The notes beneath the pieces were generated by a model. The model was not told where the DNA came from. It was given only the letters and a program-made list of their open reading frames with translations, and did not search any database. From an uncultured Pelagibacteraceae bacterium (GTDB lineage: Bacteria; Pseudomonadota; Alphaproteobacteria; Pelagibacterales; Pelagibacteraceae): a stretch of DNA of 53,404 nt. The position numbers and the translations under genes were made by a program. The stretch covers positions 1 to 53,404 of the forward strand of contig CACGJO010000007.1 in the NCBI GenBank assembly GCA_902573425.1, read 5' to 3'. Every line of letters begins with the position of its first letter. The stretch's first letter is position 1. Shown piece after piece: positions 37,280 through 44,222 of this stretch.

Positions 37280-38178
37280 TGGAACTCTACCTCAAATTAA
37301 TTGACGTACTTTTTCCAGTTTTTTTTGTCATTGGTATTGGTTACTATATAGGTAAAAAAGATTCTAAATTTAACACTAAATTTATTACAAATTTTGCTGG
37401 AACTATAGGTACTCCAGCAATGATATTTTACACGATCACAACAACTGGTGTTACCTTAGAAATATTTACTGAATATTTTTTATACGCAGTAATTATTTTG
37501 GGAATATTTGCTGCTATTGGTTTTGTATTTTTAATCCTTCTTAAAAAGGATCCAATAACAGAACTTCCACCGATGTTTTTGCCTAATACCGGTAACATGG
37601 GTGTTCCTATTTGTTTATTTGCTTATGGAACAGCCGGGCTAGGAGTGGCCTCAGCTATTGCATCAGTAATTATATTATTTCATTTTACTATTGGTATATT
37701 TCTAGCAAGTAAAAAATTCTCACTTATGATTTTAGTTAAGAATGGTCCTATATATGGAATCTTAATATCAATTATATTTCTTTATTTTGAATGGGATGTT
37801 CCAGGTTATTTAGAAAACACAACTTTTTTACTTACTTACACCACTATATTTTTAGTTCTAATGGCTTTGGGGGTAGCCCTTACCAGATTAAAAGTAGTTT
37901 CCTGGACACATGCTGCAATACTTGGTGCAGTTAGAGTTATTCTCGGACCAATAATCGGATTCGCCGCAATTAAATTTCTCAATTTAGATGGTTTCATGGC
38001 CGGTGTTCTATTAATCCAATCTGCTATGCCTAGCGCTGTGCTTACTTATTTAGTTGGCTCCATGTATTCTAAGAAGAGGGCAGTAGATAATATAGCTAGT
38101 GTGATAGTATCATCGACATTAATGTCCTTTATAACTATTCCTATAGTAGTTTATATCGCTTTAAGGTTCTTCAATTAA
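37279..38178 (+). CDS. AEC-family permease (auxin efflux carrier type)
   Basis: 299 residues with about ten membrane segments. Family segments include the N-terminal VLFPVFFVIGIGYYIGKK, FLPNTGNMGVPICLFAYG near residue 105 and AVLTYLVGSMYSKK near the C-terminus. AEC members transport carboxylates such as malonate, or auxin in plants. The start overlaps the SbmA-like stop by one base (TAATG), and it closes the rightward array. Export or uptake of a DMSP-derived acid is possible but unproven. Confidence 0.85.
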   Translation: MELYLKLIDVLFPVFFVIGIGYYIGKKDSKFNTKFITNFAGTIGTPAMIFYTITTTGVTLEIFTEYFLYAVIILGIFAAIGFVFLILLKKDPITELPPMFLPNTGNMGVPICLFAYGTAGLGVASAIASVIILFHFTIGIFLASKKFSLMILVKNGPIYGILISIIFLYFEWDVPGYLENTTFLLTYTTIFLVLMALGVALTRLKVVSWTHAAILGAVRVILGPIIGFAAIKFLNLDGFMAGVLLIQSAMPSAVLTYLVGSMYSKKRAVDNIASVIVSSTLMSFITIPIVVYIALRFFN

Positions 38179-38587
38179 GTAATAATAGCTGTCCTATTTA
38201 TTAAAGTTTTACTTTAACTATTTACTGTATACTATTGTTTTAATTGAATAATATTGTAATTAATAAATTATAAAATAAATAAAGTTTAAAAACCCAATAT
38301 TTATAACGATTTTTATGCACTTTATCATTTTTACCTTGGAATAATCTATAAACACTTAGTTTTTGTAAAGTCTTTCAGCAGAAAGTTTAGTAAAATCAGA
38401 GTTTTTCCTGTTTTTATGAAGATTTAATTGAAAGTTAATTTTAAGCAATGCAGTAATGGAATATAGCGTTTAATGGGCCATATATAGGCCTATTTTAAGC
38501 GTTTGGTCTTATAGGCTAGATTATACCGCGTAAAACCTTAATTATTAGATAAATACATCCTCAGATTGCAAAAAACGTTGGTATTGC
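38179..38587. other. 409-base gene-free stretch after the dmd array
   Basis: No ORF of useful length on either strand. It contains a weak AT hairpin TTAAAGT-TTT-ACTTTAA (38201-38217), CTTTC-AGCA-GAAAG, a ten-base palindrome ATAGGCCTAT (38484-38493), and an imperfect direct repeat in which AGCGTTT (38465, 38498) is followed by TATAGGC (38483, 38510). The 38440-38540 part has higher GC than its surroundings. No intrinsic terminator with a T run is clear. It marks the border between the dmd array and the island-like region. Confidence 0.5.
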
Positions 38588-38869
38588 TTACTTCTGGAAT
38601 AAAAAACCCTCCTTTTTGAGCAGTTTTTTCTTAGTTTTCATACCTCCTAAACCTGAGTAACCACCCAGCGATCCATTAGATTTTATAACTCTATGACAGG
38701 GTATTCTAGGTGCGCAGGGGTTTTTACCGACTGCATTGCCAACAGCTCTAGCTGAGTAGGGGCTATTTATTGCTATTGCCACCTGTTTATAGGTTTTTAC
38801 AGTGCCTTTCGGAATTGTAAGCAGATATTTCCAAACTTTAATTTGAAATTTAGTTCCTTTTAGCCTCAT
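38588..38869 (-). CDS. ogt: Methylated-DNA-protein cysteine methyltransferase (minimal Ogt/Atl domain)
   Basis: 93 residues from the ATG at 38869; a TTG at 38911 would add 14 residues without family similarity. The protein is only the active-site and DNA-binding domain: opening GTKFQIKVWKYLLTIPKGTVKTY, ARAVGNAVGKNPC, and the active-site PCHRV with Cys58. Such proteins remove alkyl groups from O6-alkylguanine by suicide transfer. The normal N-terminal domain is missing, as in other minimal members. It overlaps the cupin gene by 20 bases. Confidence 0.88.
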   Translation of the reverse strand: MRLKGTKFQIKVWKYLLTIPKGTVKTYKQVAIAINSPYSARAVGNAVGKNPCAPRIPCHRVIKSNGSLGGYSGLGGMKTKKKLLKKEGFLFQK

Positions 38870-39251
38870 TTTGATATTTTGAGCTTGTTTTACTAGAGTG
38901 GTGGGGACCAACTAACATGATTGTCCATGCTGGATTGTTATCTTTAAGTTTAAGACTATGTTTATCGGTGTTTTTTCTAAAACCGATGTAGCCCGGGCCT
39001 CTCCAGAAAGTCCCTTTACGGTTAGTTTCCCAATAACCACCCTTTAAAATAATTGTTATATAGGACCAATAATGATCATGTAAATCTCCTCTGTCTCCCT
39101 TGAGGATCTTATGAGCCAATATATTAAACGGAAACCACTTAGGCCTTTTACGAAATAGCAAGTAATACCTTATCATAAAAGGCTCTGCTTTATCGTAATC
39201 TGGCCAACTTGGACCTCTATCTAAAATAACTCTTTTCCTACTTTCAAACAT
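38850..39251 (-). CDS. Cupin-like hypothetical protein
   Basis: 133 residues. A cupin-like half-barrel is suggested by GDLHDHYWSYITIILKGGYWE (about 57-77), with His residues placed like a first cupin metal motif, and by the later GYIGFRKNTDKHSLKL. The opening is basic and rich in aromatic and Arg residues. No specific function recognised. Overlaps ogt by 20 bases and lies three bases after the small membrane-protein gene, so the three form a leftward operon. Confidence 0.7.
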   Translation of the reverse strand: MFESRKRVILDRGPSWPDYDKAEPFMIRYYLLFRKRPKWFPFNILAHKILKGDRGDLHDHYWSYITIILKGGYWETNRKGTFWRGPGYIGFRKNTDKHSLKLKDNNPAWTIMLVGPHHSSKTSSKYQNEAKRN

Positions 39252-39254
39252 AAA

Positions 39255-39419
39255 CTAATCAATTAATAGGGCTATTATTAATAGAATTCCGACTATTGAA
39301 ACGGCCACACCTGTTATTAGTGTTAAATTTTTGCTTTTATTCTTAAGCTTTTCCCAACGGTACATAAAATAAAAAGCTATAATTGGAATTGATAGACCTA
39401 AAATAATATATTTTATCAT
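39255..39419 (-). CDS. Small two-segment membrane protein (54 residues)
   Basis: ORF from ATG at 39419 to TAG at 39255-39257. It has two hydrophobic stretches, about 4-20 (IILGLSIPIIAFYFMY) and 34-53 (LITGVAVSIVGILLIIALL), separated by a basic loop RWEKLKNKSKN, so an inside-loop hairpin topology is likely. Ends three bases before the cupin gene start. Too small for family assignment. The composition (clean membrane pattern, basic loop) supports real coding. Confidence 0.6.
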   Translation of the reverse strand: MIKYIILGLSIPIIAFYFMYRWEKLKNKSKNLTLITGVAVSIVGILLIIALLID

Positions 39420-39452
39420 TTTGAAATTTATATAATTAAGCTTTTATATTTG

Positions 39453-39481
39453 TTGACATATAAAATCATTTAATATATTAC
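39453..39481 (+). promoter_or_regulatory. Probable promoter of the tyrosine recombinase gene
   Basis: A perfect -35 TTGACA at 39453-39458 and, 17 bases later, a weaker -10 TATTAC at 39476-39481. Transcription would start near 39488, inside the large inverted repeat, giving a leader of about 25 bases with no Shine-Dalgarno before the ATG at 39514. Confidence 0.5.
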
Positions 39482-39511
39482 TAATGATAATTAATTGTTA
39501 TCAATAGTAAT
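39477..39511. repeat. 14-7-14 inverted repeat before the recombinase gene
   Basis: Left arm ATTACTAATGATAA (39477-39490), spacer TTAATTG (39491-39497), right arm TTATCAATAGTAAT (39498-39511); the arms pair at 13 of 14 positions. It overlaps the probable -10 and ends two bases before the start codon. Size and symmetry fit a tyrosine-recombinase core site (inverted arms around a 6-8 base crossover) or an autoregulatory operator. The inner ATAA...TTAT also resembles the centre of dif sites. Confidence 0.65.
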
Positions 39512-39513
39512 AT

Positions 39514-40473
39514 ATGAATAAACTAGTTACAGACCTAAAAGCTTTACATGAGGAAACATTAAATAATCTTAAGAGCTCTAAAGCTAACAACACAATCAGA
39601 GCTTATAAGTCAGATTTTAATGACTTTGGAGCCTTCTGTTCTAGGCATGGTTTTAAGTCATTGCCAACAGAACCTAAAATTCTGGCTTTATACCTAACTT
39701 ATTTAACTAATAAGGACGCTAAAATGAGTACTTTAAGGCGCAGATTGGTATCTATAAGCATGATTCATAAACACAAAGGGCATTATCTAGATACAAAACA
39801 TCCAGTTATTATTGAAAATCTTATGGGTATAAAACGTAGAAAAGGAAGCATTCAAAAGGGTAAAAAACCGTTATTAATCAATCATTTAAAAGCTATAATT
39901 AAAGTAATAGACGAAGATAAGTCGGAGGAAATTAAAAAATTAAGAGATAAAACTATTATATTAATAGGTTTTGGGGGCGGATTTAGAAGGACTGAATTAA
40001 TATCGATTGATTACGATGATCTTGAATTGGTACCTGAAGGACTAAAAATCATACTCAGAAGATCGAAAACCGACCAATTTGGAGAAGGTATGGTAAAGGG
40101 TCTACCCTACTTCTCTAGTACAAAATATTGTCCAGTATTCCATTTAAAGAAATGGTTAGAATTATCAAAAATCAAAGATGGTCCAATTTTTAGAAGATTT
40201 GCAAAAGGAAGTTCACTAACAAAACATAGATTAACAGACCAATCAGTAGTTTTAATAATTAAACGATATTTAGAAATTGCTGGTATAGATAATAAAAACT
40301 TTTCAGGACATAGCTTGAGATCAGGCTTTGCAACTGTATCCGCAGAGTCAGGTGCAGATGAAAGAAGTATAATGGCTATGACCGGACATAAGACCACACA
40401 AATGGTTAGAAGATATATTAAAGAAGCTAATTTATTTAAAAATAATGCTTTAAACAAAGTTAAAATAATCTAG
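39514..40473 (+). CDS. Tyrosine recombinase / integrase
   Basis: 319 residues. SAM-like N-terminal core-binding domain (about 10-110), then a catalytic domain with the full set: Arg158 (GFRRTEL), Lys185, His266-x-x-Arg269 (HSLR), His292 (GHKT) and Tyr301 (RRYIKEA). It should cut and rejoin DNA through a 3'-phosphotyrosine link. It resembles stand-alone XerC/D-like and phage/island integrases. It stands alone on the plus strand between two leftward operons and overlaps the end of the methyltransferase gene by 14 bases. No excisionase or phage structural genes are nearby. Confidence 0.92.
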   Translation: MNKLVTDLKALHEETLNNLKSSKANNTIRAYKSDFNDFGAFCSRHGFKSLPTEPKILALYLTYLTNKDAKMSTLRRRLVSISMIHKHKGHYLDTKHPVIIENLMGIKRRKGSIQKGKKPLLINHLKAIIKVIDEDKSEEIKKLRDKTIILIGFGGGFRRTELISIDYDDLELVPEGLKIILRRSKTDQFGEGMVKGLPYFSSTKYCPVFHLKKWLELSKIKDGPIFRRFAKGSSLTKHRLTDQSVVLIIKRYLEIAGIDNKNFSGHSLRSGFATVSAESGADERSIMAMTGHKTTQMVRRYIKEANLFKNNALNKVKII

Positions 40474-41146
40474 AGATAAATTTTTTAATTTTTTCAAAAA
40501 ATGAATATTTTGGTTTATTTTTATATAAATAAACTTTACTTGGATTTTTTGAAATTACAGCTAAGTTTTGATAGAAATTGATGTTATCGATTTTACCGTT
40601 AAATTTATTTTTTTTATAAAAAGGGCGATCGTAATTTTCATAATTGATTGAGTCTACTAAAGATTTTAGAAAATTTAATGAAGTGCCTTTTTTATTTAAA
40701 TTAAATCTACTTCCTCCATATCTAGGGTAATAAGAATAGTTTAAATCTTCAATAAAGTATAGTCCTCCATCATTAAGAAAATCAAAAAAATAATTAAAAG
40801 ATTTAATTACATGCGAAGAGATATGGCTGCCATCATCGATAATTATATCAAAATTATTATATTTATTTACAATTGTAGTGAGAAATTTCGTATCTGTTTG
40901 ATCTCCGAAAAAAAGTTCAACATTTTTAATATCAAGTCGAATAGGTTTAATATCTAAACCAACAATTTTTGAATTTTTGAAATATTCACTCCAAACTTTT
41001 AAACTCGGCCCCTTGTCAATTCCAATTTCTAATATTTTCAATTCTTTATCTTTAATGTTTTCAAAATATTTTTCATAAACATCGATGTAACCTAATTCAA
41101 ATTTATTAGCTTTATATAGTTGTGAGAGGTTTTTAAGATTTGACAT
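40460..41146 (-). CDS. Class I SAM-dependent methyltransferase in glycan cluster
   Basis: 228 residues from the ATG at 41146, chosen because it overlaps the GT11 stop as TAATG; a TTG at 41173 would add nine residues. SAM-binding segments ILEIGIDKGPSLKVW, IVGLDIKP, FFGDQTD and FDIIIDDGSHISSHVIKSFNYFFDFLNDGGLYFIEDL are clear. This pattern is found in methyltransferases of polysaccharide and natural-product clusters. It probably methylates a sugar of the glycan made by the upstream transferases. Confidence 0.8.
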   Translation of the reverse strand: MSNLKNLSQLYKANKFELGYIDVYEKYFENIKDKELKILEIGIDKGPSLKVWSEYFKNSKIVGLDIKPIRLDIKNVELFFGDQTDTKFLTTIVNKYNNFDIIIDDGSHISSHVIKSFNYFFDFLNDGGLYFIEDLNYSYYPRYGGSRFNLNKKGTSLNFLKSLVDSINYENYDRPFYKKNKFNGKIDNINFYQNLAVISKNPSKVYLYKNKPKYSFFEKIKKFISRLF

Positions 41147-42063
41147 TAAACTACCAACCAATCTTTTGGCCAAAAATCTTTATTATTTGATGGACTTAAA
41201 TCGTCTTTAGGTCTTATACAAATCTTTCCTGGGACTGTATTGAGCCAAGCCCCCCACCAATGGAATGAAGTGGGTCCGACTATAAAATTGTTACAAAGTG
41301 AAAAAAGGTAAAAATCAGTAAGAACTTTATTTTGATTATTATCAATAAAAATAAATTTATTTTCAGGGAAATATTCTCTCAAGTTGTTAAAATCGTTACT
41401 CCAAATTAAATATATAGGATCTTTGATTTTTGTAGCAATAAAATTAATAGCTCTGTAAACATATGCAATTGTATCTGCAACATATTTTTGTGATTTTTTA
41501 ATTGCTACAGGATTATACATATTACCAGTTCTTTCTGAATAATTATGCTGTCTTATACAAATTGAAACTACTGAGTCTTTATTTTTTTTAATTAAATCAA
41601 CGAACTTATTATTTACGTATTTATTATTATTTTTTATTTTAAATTCATTTATTAATTGTGTTTTATAATTTATAAAATATTTTTCAGACTCATAATGTCC
41701 TTCCACGTAAAAACTTTTTGAAAAATTATTAAGATCATAATTGTAAAAATGTGTTAATTTATTTCTGTCTCTTTTTTCAATTAAAAATCTTTTTTTATTT
41801 CTAAAAAAATCAGTTTTGATTAAAACCTTTCTTTTTATATCGCTGGTGTAGCTGTTAAATTTGTAATGATTATCAGCGTTTTTTGAGGTAATATTGAAAT
41901 TATCTAATTGATAGTTTCTAATGTGTTTTTTTTTAAAATAAGCACTCTCATTATCAACTAATAAATTATATCTAATTTTTTTAGATAATGCATAAGCGTG
42001 TGCATACATGAACATTTGATTGCCTAATCCTTCTGCTATTCTAACTATTAAATTGTTACTCAT
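41146..42063 (-). CDS. Glycosyltransferase family 11 (alpha-1,2-fucosyltransferase-like)
   Basis: 305 residues. The GT11 opening GLGNQMFMYAHAYAL, the variable-distance VSICIRQHNY segment (in place of the common HIRRGDY) and the C-terminal GPTSFHWWGAWLN (for STFSWWGAWL) identify the family. It adds fucose or a similar sugar with inversion from a GDP-sugar to a galactose-type acceptor. Overlaps the GT9-like gene upstream by four bases and the methyltransferase by one. The changed HxR motif may reflect a different donor. Confidence 0.87.
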   Translation of the reverse strand: MSNNLIVRIAEGLGNQMFMYAHAYALSKKIRYNLLVDNESAYFKKKHIRNYQLDNFNITSKNADNHYKFNSYTSDIKRKVLIKTDFFRNKKRFLIEKRDRNKLTHFYNYDLNNFSKSFYVEGHYESEKYFINYKTQLINEFKIKNNNKYVNNKFVDLIKKNKDSVVSICIRQHNYSERTGNMYNPVAIKKSQKYVADTIAYVYRAINFIATKIKDPIYLIWSNDFNNLREYFPENKFIFIDNNQNKVLTDFYLFSLCNNFIVGPTSFHWWGAWLNTVPGKICIRPKDDLSPSNNKDFWPKDWLVV

Positions 42064-43091
42064 TTTTTAAGAGAGAAGCTAGCTTTTTTCAATGTTTTAT
42101 GAATATCTTTATTTGGTATGATGAAATCATAATTTTTGTATTTTGGTTTGAACTCATAAAATGAATTACGATAATTTCTATAATCATTCCAATTACCAAT
42201 ATTACAATAAAATAAATCTAAAACAGGTTTTTTCTCGATTGAGGCTAAATTAGTCATCATGCCATGAAACGCTATTGTTTTTCTAGAATTTACGATTACA
42301 TTATATAAATCCATTCCGTCAATATTATCAAAAAAAATAATCTTTTTTGTTTTATTAATATATTTATTTGTTTTAAAGTCTAAACAACTAAAATTATTTC
42401 TGAAAATTTCTGTATTTCTATCAAGCTCAATATCTTTTGTAAAAATAACTTTTTCTGTGTAATTTAAAAATTTATCAAACATAATATTTAATTCCCTAAC
42501 ACCCCACCCTAGCTCATCTAAAATTTTTTTTTTAGCATGAAAATAAAAATAATTCTTTGGTAAGTGTTTTTTTAAGTTATTACTCAAAGACATAGATTTT
42601 ACTTTATATTTTTCATTTGAACTATTATTTGATGTTAATTCAAATTGTATAATTTTTGTCGACTTTCTCTTAAAAACTGCAGAACGGTCATTTATCGTGT
42701 ATTTGTAAAGAAATCTCCTAATTAATTCTGAAGGTCTTTTGTAATTTTTTACATTATTAATACAAATAGCATAAAATTTTATTTTATAAAAAATAATGGG
42801 CAAAAAATAGTAAAATCTTTTAGGGGCAAGAATATAAACTCGTTCAATTTTGTTAAATAATATATATAAAAAAATACTAATTTTATTTAATATTGTTAAA
42901 TTGTAATTTACAATTTTAATATTAATTTTTTCATGTTTGAACAAAAAATCAAAATTTTTACTCATCTTTGATATAAAAATTGTTATTTTATCAATTTCTA
43001 AGTTTGAAATTATATTATTTATAGCATCTAAACTGTGAACCAAGTCACCTACTGCATCGTTTTTAAGTATTACTACGTGTTTTGTTGACAT
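42060..43091 (-). CDS. GT9/heptosyltransferase-like glycosyltransferase
   Basis: 343 residues. The N-terminus VVILKNDAVGDLVHSLDAINNI and the C-terminal AFHGMMTNLASIEKKPVLDLF follow the GT-B pattern of ADP-heptose:LPS heptosyltransferases, but overall similarity looks remote. Lys/Asn/Ile-rich and very AT-rich. Probably part of surface glycan assembly with the adjacent GT11 and GT2 genes. The start lies 28 bases inside the upstream GIY-YIG gene. Specific sugar unknown. Confidence 0.65.
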   Translation of the reverse strand: MSTKHVVILKNDAVGDLVHSLDAINNIISNLEIDKITIFISKMSKNFDFLFKHEKINIKIVNYNLTILNKISIFLYILFNKIERVYILAPKRFYYFLPIIFYKIKFYAICINNVKNYKRPSELIRRFLYKYTINDRSAVFKRKSTKIIQFELTSNNSSNEKYKVKSMSLSNNLKKHLPKNYFYFHAKKKILDELGWGVRELNIMFDKFLNYTEKVIFTKDIELDRNTEIFRNNFSCLDFKTNKYINKTKKIIFFDNIDGMDLYNVIVNSRKTIAFHGMMTNLASIEKKPVLDLFYCNIGNWNDYRNYRNSFYEFKPKYKNYDFIIPNKDIHKTLKKASFSLKK

Positions 43092-43338
43092 ATTTGCTTT
43101 TAATTTTACTCCTTAATAATTTATTTTTTTTAAGAAAATATTCATATTTTAAAGCTAATTTTTTAGTTTTAAATTTTTTTTTAAAAATTACTTTCCAAAA
43201 ACGTCCTCTTGTACTTTTTGCACCTTTGTTAGAGTTGTGTTTATTTAACCTTTCTTTTAAGTTATTTGTATATCCAACATATGTTTTAAAAATTTTAAAT
43301 TTTTCACTTATAATTAAATAAACGTAAAACAAATTCAA
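43063..43338 (-). CDS. GIY-YIG nuclease-domain protein
   Basis: 91 residues. Compact GIY-YIG fold: YVYLI, then TYVGYTNNLKERLNKHN with the catalytic Arg, GAKSTRGRFWKV, and the metal-binding Glu in LKYEYFLKK. Such stand-alone proteins (YhbQ/UPF0213 type) are putative DNA nucleases. The start is TTG at 43338; an upstream in-frame TGA (43345-43347) leaves no ATG option. Embedded between glycosyltransferase genes and overlapping one by 29 bases. Confidence 0.85.
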   Translation of the reverse strand: MNLFYVYLIISEKFKIFKTYVGYTNNLKERLNKHNSNKGAKSTRGRFWKVIFKKKFKTKKLALKYEYFLKKNKLLRSKIKSKYVNKTRSNT

Positions 43339-43344
43339 CTCACT

Positions 43345-44211
43345 TCAAACATAATTTGATTTATTTTTGATTAAGCCGATAAATTCTTTAATAATGTGAT
43401 TCCAACAAATTCTAAAACCAACGTACATCATAGCAAATCTTAATTTTATAACATCTTTTATGGCGGTTTTTAGATATCCTTTTGTATGTCTAATTGACCT
43501 TTGTATAAAACGCATCACCGTCGGTTTTTTTAGCCCCGCTCCACTGATATAGCCTCTTCTTGATGCATCTAATAAAGATTTTAAGTTATCATTTCTTAAA
43601 TGATAACATTTGGCTTGAGAACAATAACTTGTTTTATAATTTAAGTTTAATAACTTTTGACAAAAATTTGAGTCCTCACCATTGGTCTTATACTGAATTT
43701 CATAGCCCCCTATCTCCCTCCAAACTGACTTAGATAAAAGTGTATTTGAACCAGATAAGGGTCTACCAAGATTGCCAATATCATTGTTCCCATAGGAATT
43801 TTGGGTTGCATATATGTGTCTCCACATATTATATATATTTTTATCTTTTAATTTCTCAATTAATTTTGAGCCAGACATTGCGCTATTAAATTTGTTTTTA
43901 GTATCATTCAATTCTTTAAGCCAAGTTCTAGACACCTCCACATCCGAGTCTATAGAGGCAACATTTTCGTTTAATGCTTTTTCAATTCCAATATTTCTTG
44001 AATATGCCAAACCTTTATTTTGTATATTGTTAATTATTTTTATTTTACTCTTGTATATGTTAAGTATTTTAAGAGTATCATCAGTTGAACCATCATTAAT
44101 TACAATTATTTCATTAGGTCCTGGATCTAATTCTAATGCGCTTTTTAAAACTCTTTCAATTGTACTTTCACCGTTGTATACAGGTATATAAAGGGAAATA
44201 TCTAATTTCAT
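43345..44211 (-). CDS. GT2-family glycosyltransferase
   Basis: 288 residues with a GT-A core: SLYIPVYNGESTIERVLKSAL, IIVINDGSTDDTL, the metal-binding Asp-x-Asp in SIDSDVEVS and the acceptor-loop GGYEIQYKTNGEDSNFCQKL. Inverting transferase using a nucleotide-sugar, likely on a lipid-linked or LPS acceptor. A hydrophobic region near the C-terminus may tether it to the membrane. First gene of the leftward glycan set; its ATG is 11 bases from the divergent nhaA ATG. Confidence 0.88.
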   Translation of the reverse strand: MKLDISLYIPVYNGESTIERVLKSALELDPGPNEIIVINDGSTDDTLKILNIYKSKIKIINNIQNKGLAYSRNIGIEKALNENVASIDSDVEVSRTWLKELNDTKNKFNSAMSGSKLIEKLKDKNIYNMWRHIYATQNSYGNNDIGNLGRPLSGSNTLLSKSVWREIGGYEIQYKTNGEDSNFCQKLLNLNYKTSYCSQAKCYHLRNDNLKSLLDASRRGYISGAGLKKPTVMRFIQRSIRHTKGYLKTAIKDVIKLRFAMMYVGFRICWNHIIKEFIGLIKNKSNYV

Positions 44212-44222
44212 ACGAATTTAAG

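Noticed and set aside
38201..38217. Hairpin TTAAAGT-TTT-ACTTTAA as terminator of the dmd array
   Set aside because: The stem is almost all A-T and no T run follows; chance occurrence is likely at this base composition.
39477..39511. Reading the integrase inverted repeat as a Fur box
   Set aside because: The inner TGATAA...TTATCA is Fur-like, but the half-sites are too far apart for the 7-1-7 form seen before fbpA.
43814..44191. 125-codon plus-strand ORF opposite the GT2 gene
   Set aside because: Antisense of a clear glycosyltransferase; hydrophobic only because the AT-rich complement encodes Phe/Leu/Ile.
44136..44222. Upstream extension of nhaA into the GT2 gene
   Set aside because: The extra 29 residues match nothing in NhaA; MIQYISKPFKWFF at 44223 is a typical NhaA beginning.
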